Shown: positions 1-7,342, counted from the stretch's first letter. The stretch: 10,988 nucleotides of DNA from Ilumatobacteraceae bacterium (GCA_016650435.1 JAENVT010000561.1:1-10988); one strand, 5' to 3'. The notes: generated by a model not told the origin, from the sequence alone. Program-made: numbers and translations.

Positions 1-677
<677 letters not shown>

Positions 678-695
678 CGTGTCTCCATCTGTTGG

Positions 696-711
696 GCGAA
701 GCCACCTTCGC
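696..711. promoter_or_regulatory. Perfect 6-bp hairpin/dyad upstream of the UvrA-like gene
   Basis: GCGAAG (696-701) and CTTCGC (706-711) are perfect inverted arms around a 4-nt loop, ending 18 nt before the ATG at 677. It could be an operator for the UvrA-like gene, a leader hairpin, or part of the end of the hpaD-hpaH transcript. There is no T-tract to settle it. Function is unassigned. Confidence 0.35.
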
Positions 712-727
712 GGTCTCCGTCAGCGTC

Positions 728-747
728 GTGCCGGGGCTCCGCGGCAC
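728..747 (-). terminator. Possible GC-rich terminator hairpin after hpaH
   Basis: GTGCCG (728-733) and CGGCAC (742-747) form a 6-bp GC-rich stem with an 8-nt loop, beginning 15 nt past the hpaH stop. It lacks a U-tract, as many terminators in high-GC bacteria do. The evidence is the stem and its position only. Confidence 0.3.
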
Positions 748-762
748 CGGTTGTGCCAAACC

Positions 763-1566
763 TCAAACGAAGTTGCAGGTCACGGTGCCTAGTGGGCCGT
801 AGTCGGCGACGAATTGGTCGCCGGGTTGTGTTGTCGATGCGCGTGTGAAGGAGCCGGCGAGGATGATCTGACCGGGCTCGATGGCGAGCCCGTAGGGAGC
901 AATGCGTCGGGCGACCCAGGCGATTCCGTTGGCCGGATGCCCCAGCACGCCGGCAGCAAGACCGGTCTCTTCGACCACTCCGTTGCACGAGAAGATCGCC
1001 CCGATCCAACGCATGTCGACGTCGGTCGGTTTCACTTTCTCGCCGCCGAGAATGACGCCGGCATCCGCGGCGTTGTCAGCGATGGTGTCGACAATCGTTC
1101 GGGCGCGCTTGGTGATGGGATGCACGCGATAGCTGCGAGCGTCGATCAGTTCGAGGGCAGGCTGGATGTATTCGGTCGCATTCAGGATCTCCTCGATGGT
1201 CACGGAATCGCCACTGAGACGCTTGCCGATGATGAAGGCAACCTCGACCTCGAGCTTGGGGTCGACGTAGTCGGCGTGACGAAGCTCGACACCGCTGCGC
1301 ATGATCATGTAGTCGAGCAGCGCCCCGAAATCCGGCTCGTCGATCTTCATCTGTTGCTGCATGGCGCGCGACGTCAGGCCGATCTTGCGGCCGACGAGCT
1401 TGGCGCCTTCGGAGATCTGCAATTCGACCCACGCCTGCTGGACTGCGTAGGCATCGTCGATGGTCAGCTCGGGGTGTTCAACCGTGATCGGATCGATGGA
1501 CTTCACCTCGCGGCGGGCCCACTCGTGCTGCTTCGCAAGTTGCAGTGCGAGCTCAGCGCTGATCAT
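763..1566 (-). CDS. hpaH: 2-oxo-hept-4-ene-1,7-dioate hydratase (HpaH/HpcG)
   Basis: A 267-residue member of the fumarylacetoacetate-hydrolase-like hydratase family (MhpD/HpcG). It adds water to 2-oxohept-4-ene-1,7-dioate in the homoprotocatechuate meta-cleavage pathway, giving the 4-hydroxy-2-oxo acid that the aldolase HpaI splits. Length equals that of E. coli HpcG, and three blocks recall it closely: KIGLTSRAMQ (61-70), PALELIDAR (136-144) and DNAADAGVILGG. The magnesium ligands expected at E106, E108 and E139 fall at exactly those positions (LEVEVA and PALEL). ATG at 1566 overlaps the TGA of hpaD (ATGA), so translation is probably coupled. The open frame extends upstream into hpaD, but similarity begins at this ATG. 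Pentadienoate hydratase (MhpD/XylJ) or oxalocrotonate decarboxylase are related alternatives; the motif match and the hpaD partner favour HpaH. The dehydrogenase and isomerase acting between HpaD and HpaH are absent. Confidence 0.9.
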   Translation of the reverse strand: MISAELALQLAKQHEWARREVKSIDPITVEHPELTIDDAYAVQQAWVELQISEGAKLVGRKIGLTSRAMQQQMKIDEPDFGALLDYMIMRSGVELRHADYVDPKLEVEVAFIIGKRLSGDSVTIEEILNATEYIQPALELIDARSYRVHPITKRARTIVDTIADNAADAGVILGGEKVKPTDVDMRWIGAIFSCNGVVEETGLAAGVLGHPANGIAWVARRIAPYGLAIEPGQIILAGSFTRASTTQPGDQFVADYGPLGTVTCNFV

Positions 1567-2573
1567 CGAGTGACGCCGTGGCCGTCGGCGCCCACAGTGA
1601 TTCGTTGCTCGTCGCTCTTGCGCTCGCGGATTGGCTGAACGTTGCCGTCGAGGTCGAGCACCCGGCTGGCTTCCTCGTACCAACTCGGCACGATGGGGTT
1701 GGCCCAGAAATCGCGACGTCGTTGGTCGTTCACGCTCCAACGCAGCGGCTGATGACCGGGATCACCGGTGAAGTAGTCGGTCGTGTAGATCTCGACCCGG
1801 TGGCCATCCGGGTCGCGCAGGTACAGATAGAACGCGTTGGAGACGCCATGCCTGCCGGGGCCGCGTTCGATGTGGTGGAACTCGTTCGTCGCGCCGAGGG
1901 TGTCGGCCAGGTTGAGGATGTGGTGCGACTCAGGGCAGGCAAACGCGAGGTGGTGCAACCGCGGCGACGAACCCTGGGTCGAGGCAACGTCGTGCACCGT
2001 CTGCTTGCGAAACATCCACGTGGCGTAGAGCGTGCCGTCGTCGTCCTCGATGGTCTCGGAGAGACCGAAGCCCAGCGACGTGTACCACTCGTAGAACGCC
2101 TGCACATTGTCCGTGACGAGGTTGATGTGATCGAGCCGATTGATGCTGGCGCCGTGGCGGAGGTCGTAGCGCTGGTGATGATGACCGATCCACTCGATCT
2201 CGTGGAAGTACTCGACTACGAATCCGAATGGATCCTCGACGCGTACGGTGGGCCCGACTCCGCGGGTCGCTCCGGCCGGATACCGTCGAACCTCGCAACC
2301 TCTATCAGTGTGGAACACCGCGGCGGCGTCGAGATCGTCTGGAGTCCGCACCCGAAAGGCGAATCGCGAACAGGCCGGCTCGGCACCCCTGCGCAGGATC
2401 AGACTGTGGTGAACGAACTCTTCGTGACCGCGCAGATAGACCGCGTCATCGTCTTCTGAACTGATGACGAAGCCGAGCCGATCGACCCAGAAATGCTTGC
2501 TGGCGCCGAGGTCTGTGACGATCAATTCTGCGTACGCAGAGCGAACGATGTCGGGAGGAGCAGATGTGGCCAT
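1563..2573 (-). CDS. hpaD: Homoprotocatechuate 2,3-dioxygenase (HpaD, type I extradiol)
   Basis: A 336-residue two-domain VOC-fold extradiol dioxygenase. It opens 3,4-dihydroxyphenylacetate to 5-carboxymethyl-2-hydroxymuconate semialdehyde, using Fe(II) or Mn(II) and O2. It aligns along its length with the Brevibacterium fuscum and Arthrobacter enzymes as I remember them. With a constant offset of 6, every known active-site residue is present: metal ligands H149, H208 and E261 (155, 214, 267 in B. fuscum), acid-base H194 (200), H242 (248), Y251 (257), N151 (157) and W186 (192). Substrate-binding arginines R237 and R287 are also there. The C-terminus stops soon after TVGADG, about 25 residues shorter than B. 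fuscum. ATG at 2573 lacks a clear ribosome site but has TACGAT exactly 7 nt upstream, suggesting a leaderless transcript. It is first in a two-gene unit with hpaH and divergent from hpaB by 76 bp. Confidence 0.93.
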   Translation of the reverse strand: MATSAPPDIVRSAYAELIVTDLGASKHFWVDRLGFVISSEDDDAVYLRGHEEFVHHSLILRRGAEPACSRFAFRVRTPDDLDAAAVFHTDRGCEVRRYPAGATRGVGPTVRVEDPFGFVVEYFHEIEWIGHHHQRYDLRHGASINRLDHINLVTDNVQAFYEWYTSLGFGLSETIEDDDGTLYATWMFRKQTVHDVASTQGSSPRLHHLAFACPESHHILNLADTLGATNEFHHIERGPGRHGVSNAFYLYLRDPDGHRVEIYTTDYFTGDPGHQPLRWSVNDQRRRDFWANPIVPSWYEEASRVLDLDGNVQPIRERKSDEQRITVGADGHGVTR

Positions 2574-2649
2574 CGACCCGATCGTACGCCGCGACGCCGT
2601 CTAGCGTGCGGCGAAGCGCCGTGCGACTCGATCGTCCAGGGGGATCCAC
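2574..2649. promoter_or_regulatory. Divergent hpaD/hpaB promoter region with a dyad
   Basis: This 76-bp gap must hold promoters for both directions. On the minus strand TACGAT (2586-2581) sits 7 nt before the hpaD ATG. In the middle, CGGCG (2609-2613) and CGCCG (2617-2621) flank AAG, a dyad extendable by G-T wobbles and a G-C pair to 2606-2624. CGATCGT occurs at both ends (2579-2585 and 2629-2635). The hpaB side has TAGCGT (2602-2607) as a weak -10 candidate. The sites are seen; regulator binding is inferred. Confidence 0.45.
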
Positions 2650-4098
2650 ATGCCAGCTCGAACCGGAGAAGAGTTCCTGAAGGGTCTGCGGGCCCGCGAT
2701 CGCGAGGTGTGGCTGGGCGACGAGCGTGTCGACGACGTCACCACCCACCCTCAGCTCGAGGGTGCCGCGCACAGCCTCGCAGCGGTGTTCGACTGTCAAC
2801 ACGAGTTCCCCGGCGACTGTCTGATGCCCGACCCGGAGACAGGCGAGGCCATCAATGTCAGCCACATGATCCCGCGCTCGATCGACGATCTGAAACGGCG
2901 GCACCGCGGGCTGCGTCGAATCGCCGAACTGACCGTTGGCATCATGGGCCGCACACCCGACTACATGAATGTCACGTTTGCGGGTTTCGCCGGCGAACGC
3001 GGGGCGTGGCTCGGCCCGGAGGGCAAGAACGTCGAGGGCCACGACAATCTGATCGCATATCAGAAGATGATCGCCCGCGAGGACCTGTCGCTGACGCACA
3101 CGATCGTTCACCCGACGATCGATCGTGTGAAGGACCAGTCCTTCGCCGGCAACCCGGTTCCATTGCACAAGGTCGGCGAGACCTCGACGGGCATCGTCGT
3201 TCGCGGGGCCCGCATCCTGGCGACGCTGGCGCCGTTTGCCGATGAGATGACCGTGTACCCCGGCCTTCCGTTGCCGGGAGACGCGACCGACGAATACGCG
3301 CTGAGCTTCGCGGTGCCGATGGACACCCCTGGCCTGATCTTCCTGTGCCGCGATAGCGCGGCGACAGTCGGCTCGAACTCCTTCGACCATCCGCTGTCGT
3401 CGCGTCTCGACGAGCAGGACGCGTTCGCGATCTTCGACGATGTCGAAGTTCCTCGCGAGCGAGTGTTCATCAACGGCAAGATCGACGTGTACAACTCGGT
3501 GATGGGGCCGACCGCGTGGTGGGCCAACATCATGCAGCAGACCACTATCCGGGCGCTCACCAAGTTGGAATTCGCCTACGGGCTCGCCTTGCGGATGGCC
3601 GAAGCGGTCAACGACAACTCGCCGGCGACAGTGGAGATGCTCGGAGAGTTGTCGAGTTATGTCGAGGTGACCCGGAGTTCGATTCTCCTTTCGGAGGAGC
3701 ACGCCTACGACCGCGGCGACGGAGTGATCTTCCCCGACGGACGCCCGATGCACCCGATGCGTTCGCTGCTGGCGGTCTGGTATCCACGAGTTCGTGAGAT
3801 CCTGATGTTGATCGGCAGTCACAACCTGCTGGCGACGCCCAGCAAGGCGATGTTCGCCGACGCCAGGCTGCGTCCGCTGATCGACGAGTTCGTCCACGGT
3901 GCCAACGACGTCGACGCCGAGCGACGCGCCCGCATCTACCGGCTGGCGTGGGATTTCATCGGTTCGGGGCTCGCCTCACGCAACGAGTTGTACGAGCGCA
4001 ACTATCTCGGATCGGCCAAGACCAGCCGAACGCACCACACCATGATGTACTCCAACCGGGAGTCGGCCTACGCGCTGGTCGAGCGAATGCTGGGTTAG
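2650..4098 (+). CDS. hpaB: 4-hydroxyphenylacetate 3-monooxygenase, oxygenase component (HpaB)
   Basis: A 482-residue group D flavin monooxygenase. It uses FADH2, supplied by a separate reductase, and O2 to hydroxylate 4-hydroxyphenylacetate to homoprotocatechuate, the substrate of HpaD. The length matches Thermus HpaB (481). The family motif GRTPDYMNV is at 100-108; R101, Y105 and H150 correspond to the substrate-contacting R100, Y104 and H142 of the Thermus enzyme. The segment HTIVHPTIDR (150-159) belongs to the flavin site, and the C-terminal RNELYERNYLG block is typical. ATG at 2650 has an AGGGGG ribosome site 7 nt upstream. It is divergent from hpaD, and its TAG overlaps the stop of the convergent VOC gene by 3 bp. 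No hpaC reductase lies nearby. Phenol or chlorophenol hydroxylases (PheA, TftD, HadA) belong to the same superfamily and are the main alternative; the hpaD-hpaH neighbours favour 4-hydroxyphenylacetate. Confidence 0.87.
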   Translation: MPARTGEEFLKGLRARDREVWLGDERVDDVTTHPQLEGAAHSLAAVFDCQHEFPGDCLMPDPETGEAINVSHMIPRSIDDLKRRHRGLRRIAELTVGIMGRTPDYMNVTFAGFAGERGAWLGPEGKNVEGHDNLIAYQKMIAREDLSLTHTIVHPTIDRVKDQSFAGNPVPLHKVGETSTGIVVRGARILATLAPFADEMTVYPGLPLPGDATDEYALSFAVPMDTPGLIFLCRDSAATVGSNSFDHPLSSRLDEQDAFAIFDDVEVPRERVFINGKIDVYNSVMGPTAWWANIMQQTTIRALTKLEFAYGLALRMAEAVNDNSPATVEMLGELSSYVEVTRSSILLSEEHAYDRGDGVIFPDGRPMHPMRSLLAVWYPRVREILMLIGSHNLLATPSKAMFADARLRPLIDEFVHGANDVDAERRARIYRLAWDFIGSGLASRNELYERNYLGSAKTSRTHHTMMYSNRESAYALVERMLG

Positions 4099-4673
4099 TT
4101 GTTGGCTGCGGTGAACGACGTGTAGTTGGTGTCGTCGACCAGCGACTCGGGACCATCGAGCGGCAGGATCTCGAAGTGGTTCAGCGCGGCATTGACATCG
4201 CCTGACCACACCTCATCGGGGAGGTTGTAGAGAACCTCGATCCCGTTGCCATCGGGATCCTCGACGTACGCACTGTGGGTCATGCCGTGGTTACCGCGAA
4301 CACGGAACTCCACACCTTGTGACTTCATGTAGGCAATCTGGTCGAGCCACGATTCGCGACTCGGGTAACACACGGCGATGTGGTCGACACCGGGGGTCGA
4401 GCCGAACATCTGCCATGGCGTTTCCTTCGGTGGTGCCGTCGACGGATCCTGAAGCTCGGCCAGCGCGAGGTCGTGATGTCGCTCGGCGCTGCCGCGATAA
4501 AAGCGCATCTTGTAGTCGGGGAACTTGTCGCGCTCTAGTTCGGCACACTGCTCGAAGCCGAGAACGCGGGTGTAGAAGTCGTGAGAGGCCTCGAGATCGC
4601 GGACTCGCAGCACCAGGTGCTGGATGTACGCGCCGCTGGACGGTCGGACCGGGCCGTTGCCATGCTCTGCCAT
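4095..4673 (-). CDS. Compact VOC-fold extradiol dioxygenase-like protein
   Basis: A 192-residue vicinal-oxygen-chelate protein with two beta-alpha-beta-beta-beta modules (about 15-92 and 95-152). Comparison with the catalytic half of the HpaD next door shows the same active site: metal ligands H19 (IQHLVL), H98 (VDHIAV) and E146 (GIEVL), acid-base H67 (HHDLAL), an HG pair at H129, and Y136 ten residues before the Glu, exactly as in HpaD. This resembles the one-domain extradiol dioxygenases described in Rhodococcus (BphC2/BphC3-type, about 190 residues). The substrate, presumably a catechol, cannot be read from the sequence; a glyoxalase-type enzyme is the alternative. ATG at 4673 has AGGAGG at 4687-4682, 8 nt upstream, the best ribosome site in the window. 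The gene is convergent with hpaB, overlapping stops, and divergent from the intradiol dioxygenase by 156 bp. The last 40 residues after LYN form a tail I do not recognise. Confidence 0.75.
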   Translation of the reverse strand: MAEHGNGPVRPSSGAYIQHLVLRVRDLEASHDFYTRVLGFEQCAELERDKFPDYKMRFYRGSAERHHDLALAELQDPSTAPPKETPWQMFGSTPGVDHIAVCYPSRESWLDQIAYMKSQGVEFRVRGNHGMTHSAYVEDPDGNGIEVLYNLPDEVWSGDVNAALNHFEILPLDGPESLVDDTNYTSFTAANN

Positions 4674-4829
4674 GAATGCAACCTCCTGCGTAGAACGTCG
4701 GACACTACGGTAGTTCGGGAACGAAGGAAAGCGCAGTGTTCTGCTGCGAGGAACGTCGATCTAGCCGCTATCGGGAATCGTGTGATAGCAACGCATCGCA
4801 CGTTTTGTCAACATCCCTGGGGGAACACG
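4674..4829. promoter_or_regulatory. Divergent promoter region between the compact VOC gene and the intradiol dioxygenase
   Basis: A 156-bp gap serving two divergent genes. It contains an 11-bp palindrome ACTACGGTAGT (4704-4714) about 30 nt before the VOC start, whose minus-strand TACCGT could be a -10. GAACGTCG occurs as a direct repeat at 4693-4700 and 4751-4758. A longer dyad at 4779-4802 is listed separately. I see no confident -35/-10 pair in either direction. Confidence 0.4.
4779..4802. promoter_or_regulatory. 24-bp dyad, candidate operator of the intradiol dioxygenase gene
   Basis: CGTGTGAT (4779-4786) and ATCGCACG (4795-4802) are inverted arms with 7 of 8 positions matching, separated by 8 nt. 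The dyad ends 27 nt before the ATG at 4830, where a repressor or activator of this gene would be expected. The binding protein is unknown. Confidence 0.4.
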
Positions 4830-5669
4830 ATGGCCAAAGAAGGCGCACTCGATGAACTGTTGGCTGAGGTCTTGTCGCGTTACGACAACTCGCCGAATCC
4901 TCGGCTGAAGGAAGTGACGACTGCGGCGATTCGCCATCTGCACGCCTTTGCCCGCGAAGTCAACTTGACCCGCGAGGAGTGGTTTGCGGGCATCATGTTC
5001 CTCACCCAATGCGGCAAGATCAGTGACGACGTTCGCCAGGAGTTCATCCTGTTGAGCGACACCACCGGCGTGTCGACGCTGGTCGAGATGATGGCCTACG
5101 ACGCCAGTGCGTCGAGCCTCACCGACAACACGGTGCTCGGTCCGTTCCATGCCGCCGGCGCTCCGGATCGAGCCAATGGCGAGTCGATGCTCGACGACCC
5201 CGACGACGGTGACCGCGTCGTGGTGCGCGGCACGATCACCGATGTCGACGGCAAGCCGGTCGAGGGTGTGGTGCTGGACTGTTGGCAGAACGCCAGCAAC
5301 ATGTTCTACGCCGTGCAGCAGCCCGGCATTCAAAGCGAGTTCAACCTTCGCGGCATCTATCACTCGCAGCCCGACGGATCGTTCGAGATCCGCAGCATTC
5401 GCCCTGTGCCATATCCGATCCCCAGCGACGGGCCCGCCGGCGACCTGTTGAAGAAGAACGGCCGCAACTGGTGGCGCCCTGGGCACCTGCACGTCTGGGC
5501 CCGGCATTCCGACTACAAAGACCTCATCACCCACGTGTTCGATGTCGAGAGCGACTTCCTGGATGGCGATGCCGTGTTCGGTGTGCAGCGCAGCCTGATC
5601 CGGGAATTCAAGCCTGACGACACCGGCGAGCTGGCGACGACATTCGACATCGTCCTCGACCGCATCTGA
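4830..5669 (+). CDS. Intradiol ring-cleavage dioxygenase, hydroxyquinol 1,2-dioxygenase type
   Basis: A 279-residue intradiol dioxygenase with the helical N-terminal dimerisation domain (about 20-100) and the beta-sandwich Fe(III) domain (about 100-279). All four iron ligands are visible: Y160 (NMFY), Y195 (PVPYPIPSDGP), H219 and H221 (RPGHLHVW). The runs PVPYPIPSDGP, THVFD and DAVFGVQRSL are characteristic of hydroxyquinol 1,2-dioxygenases (ChqB/DxnF type) rather than catechol 1,2-dioxygenases, which usually have PAGYG there. The expected reaction is benzene-1,2,4-triol plus O2 to maleylacetate; maleylacetate reductase is not in the window. The reading frame is open upstream, but ATG at 4830 has a GGGGGA ribosome site about 5 nt before it, and family similarity begins there. 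The gene is followed by two hairpin repeats and then by convergent genes. Activity on catechol cannot be excluded. Confidence 0.88.
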   Translation: MAKEGALDELLAEVLSRYDNSPNPRLKEVTTAAIRHLHAFAREVNLTREEWFAGIMFLTQCGKISDDVRQEFILLSDTTGVSTLVEMMAYDASASSLTDNTVLGPFHAAGAPDRANGESMLDDPDDGDRVVVRGTITDVDGKPVEGVVLDCWQNASNMFYAVQQPGIQSEFNLRGIYHSQPDGSFEIRSIRPVPYPIPSDGPAGDLLKKNGRNWWRPGHLHVWARHSDYKDLITHVFDVESDFLDGDAVFGVQRSLIREFKPDDTGELATTFDIVLDRI

Positions 5670-5677
5670 CGCGAGTG

Positions 5678-5719
5678 ACCGGGCGCGCAACTGGAACGGT
5701 CAGTTCCTGAATCGCGCCC
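5678..5719. repeat. 42-bp hairpin repeat, copy 1
   Basis: The first of two identical 42-bp copies. GGGCGCG (5681-5687) pairs perfectly with CGCGCCC (5713-5719). Inside, GGAAC (5693-5697) can pair with GTTCC (5703-5707) around a 5-nt loop, leaving a symmetric 5+5-nt internal loop; an alternative inner pairing is AACTG with CAGTT. It begins 8 nt after the intradiol dioxygenase stop and could end that transcript, though there is no T-tract. Confidence 0.85.
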
Positions 5720-5729
5720 AGGCATGCTC

Positions 5730-5771
5730 ACCGGGCGCGCAACTGGAACGGTCAGTTCCTGAATCGCGCCC
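5730..5771. repeat. 42-bp hairpin repeat, copy 2
   Basis: An exact copy of 5678-5719, shifted by 52 bp and separated from it by 10 unrelated nt. The stem arms are 5733-5739 and 5765-5771. It ends 9 nt before the stop codon of the convergent GlcG-like gene. The pair fills nearly all of the 111-bp convergent gap, so it may act as a bidirectional terminator, or the copies may belong to a dispersed intergenic repeat family. Identity of the copies is seen directly; function is inferred. Confidence 0.85.
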
Positions 5772-5780
5772 GACCAGTCG

Positions 5781-6215
5781 TTACGAGGTGCCAACTGCGT
5801 CGGCACCGGCCTGGGCGATCTGTCGGTCCTGCTCGGCCGAGCCACCCGAGACGCCGACAGCGCCGACGACCTCGCCGTCGACGAGAACCGGCACGCCGCC
5901 GGCGAACACGACCAGCCGATCGGTGTGGGTGAAGCCGTGGACCAGTGCCGGATCGTCGGCGAGCAACGGCCACCACTTGTCCGTCGGCATGCCGTTGAAG
6001 GCAGCGACGCTGTAGGCCTTGTTGAGCGCCACCTCTGCCGACAGGCGAGGAGCGCCATCCATTCGTACGGTGATGATCGCGGCACCCGACGGATCGCAGA
6101 CCGCGATGCACGCGGCTACATCTCCGGAGCTCGCGGCTGCAATCGCGGCGTCGGCAATTCTTTGGGCTGCCCACATCGACAGCGTGTTCATCGCGACGAC
6201 ATCGGGGTGCGGCAT
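5781..6215 (-). CDS. GlcG/HbpS-like protein (DUF336 family)
   Basis: A 144-residue protein of the GlcG/HbpS family (formerly DUF336). Family features are the central segment LNKAYSVAAF (about 64-73), the GGVPVLVDGEVVGAVGVSGG block (about 106-125) and the following EQDRQIAQAG helix. Streptomyces HbpS in this family binds haem outside the cell, but no signal peptide is evident here and the biochemical role of most members is unknown. Members often sit in operons for glycolate, diol or aromatic catabolism. ATG at 6215 has an AAAGGTGGT ribosome site; an internal Met at residue 9 is a less likely start. It lies 24 bp downstream of the alcohol dehydrogenase on the same strand, so it is probably the last gene of the iclR-adh-glcG unit. 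The family call is good; function is unassigned. Confidence 0.8.
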   Translation of the reverse strand: MPHPDVVAMNTLSMWAAQRIADAAIAAASSGDVAACIAVCDPSGAAIITVRMDGAPRLSAEVALNKAYSVAAFNGMPTDKWWPLLADDPALVHGFTHTDRLVVFAGGVPVLVDGEVVGAVGVSGGSAEQDRQIAQAGADAVGTS

Positions 6216-6239
6216 GGGACCACCTTTCAGTTGATACGG

Positions 6240-7322
6240 CTAGAACTTGATGACGGTGCGGGCAGATTCGCCGGACATCATCATGGCGAATCCGCGGTTC
6301 ACATCTTCGAGGGGCAGCGTGTGCGAGATCATCCCGCTGAGGTCGAGTTGGCCTGAACGCCACAGCTCGGCATATCGGGGAATGTCGTCGCGTGGGTTGG
6401 TATTGCCCATGAACACGCCGACCATTCTCTTGCCTCGCCGGAACCCGGTGACGGGCAACGTCAGTTCTGCATCGTCGGATTGGATCCCGACGAGGTATGC
6501 AGCGCGCCCGGGGGCAGCCATCTCGAACGCCTGGCGAACCAACGCCTGCCTGCCCACGACTTCGAAGACGTGGTCGGCACCGGGCCCTGTGATGTCCAGA
6601 ACGGAGGCGATGATGTCGACCGCCGACGCGTCGACGATATGCGTCGCTCCGAGCTGTTGGGCCCTGGCCAACTTGGCGGGGTTGGCGTCGATCGCGATGA
6701 TCGTGGCCGCGCCGGCAAGGCGCGCACCCTGGATGATGTTGAGGCCAACACCTCCACAGCCGATCACGGCAACCGATTCACCGGATTGCACATCAGCGGT
6801 GTTGAGCGCGGCGCCGAGTCCGGTCACCACGGCGCAGCCGAGGATGCAGGCCAGCTCCAAAGGAATGTCTTTGGTGATCGGCGTGACGGCGCGTTCGTCG
6901 AGCAGGATCTGATCGGCCAGCGACCCGACGTTGGCCATCTGCCCGACGCTGACGCCATCGAGGGTGAGCCTCGGCCGCTCGCCCCTGCCGCGCTTGGTCA
7001 CACCGGGGTTCAGACAGGCAGTCGGCTCGCCGGCGACGCAACGCACGCATTCGCCGCATCCCATCACCAGGCACGTCACGACGTGATCGCCGACTTGGAT
7101 GTCTCGTACGTCGGGACCGATCGCCTCGACGACGCCAGCCCCCTCGTGGCCGAGGATCACCGGACGCGGTCGATGGAGCGTGCCGTCGAGATAGTGGTAG
7201 TCGCTGTGACACAACCCGGCGGCAACAGATCGCATCAGGACCTCGCGACCGATCGGTTCGTCGTGCTCCACATCGGCGATGACGAGTTGATCGGAATCGT
7301 CAACCAGGACTGACGCGCGCAT
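6240..7322 (-). CDS. Zn-dependent alcohol dehydrogenase (class III-like MDR)
   Basis: A 360-residue medium-chain NAD(P)-dependent alcohol dehydrogenase. The catalytic zinc ligands are C38 (GLCHSD), H59-E60 (GHEGAG) and C163 (LGCAV). The structural zinc site is C89, C92, C95 and C103. The Rossmann motif is GCGGVG (188-193), with D212 at the end of the second strand favouring NAD. The layout resembles class III and related actinobacterial alcohol/aldehyde dehydrogenases. The substrate is unknown: an aryl alcohol or aldehyde from this pathway, or formaldehyde released by the divergent Rieske demethylase, are both only inferences. ATG at 7322 has no ribosome site but has TACGCT 7 nt upstream, so a leaderless transcript from a promoter in the end of iclR is possible, besides read-through from iclR (20-bp gap). 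The glcG-like gene follows after 24 bp. Confidence 0.88.
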   Translation of the reverse strand: MRASVLVDDSDQLVIADVEHDEPIGREVLMRSVAAGLCHSDYHYLDGTLHRPRPVILGHEGAGVVEAIGPDVRDIQVGDHVVTCLVMGCGECVRCVAGEPTACLNPGVTKRGRGERPRLTLDGVSVGQMANVGSLADQILLDERAVTPITKDIPLELACILGCAVVTGLGAALNTADVQSGESVAVIGCGGVGLNIIQGARLAGAATIIAIDANPAKLARAQQLGATHIVDASAVDIIASVLDITGPGADHVFEVVGRQALVRQAFEMAAPGRAAYLVGIQSDDAELTLPVTGFRRGKRMVGVFMGNTNPRDDIPRYAELWRSGQLDLSGMISHTLPLEDVNRGFAMMMSGESARTVIKF

Positions 7323-7329
7323 GCCGCCG

Positions 7330-7335
7330 AGCGTA
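7330..7335 (-). promoter_or_regulatory. Candidate -10 of a leaderless alcohol dehydrogenase transcript
   Basis: TACGCT on the minus strand lies exactly 7 nt before the ATG at 7322, in the 20-bp gap after iclR. It fits the actinobacterial TANNNT -10. No convincing -35 is visible. The same spacing recurs at four other starts in the window. Confidence 0.4.
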
Positions 7336-7342
7336 GGCGCGG

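Noticed and set aside
2446..3897. A 483-codon minus-strand ORF opposite hpaB
   Set aside because: It shadows hpaB and the start of hpaD, shows no recognisable domain, and hpaB has full-length family motifs.
4581..4829. In-frame upstream extension of the intradiol dioxygenase
   Set aside because: It crosses the divergent promoter gap and the VOC gene, while ATG 4830 has a ribosome site and matches the family N-terminus.
5693..5707. GAAC...GTTC inside the 42-bp repeats as LexA boxes
   Set aside because: The spacer is 5 nt rather than 4 and the element sits at the ends of convergent genes, not before a start; it is better explained as an RNA/DNA hairpin.
5678..5771. The duplicated 42-bp element as a CRISPR array
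   Set aside because: There are only two copies with a 10-nt gap, too short for a spacer, no cas genes, and a strong self-hairpin.
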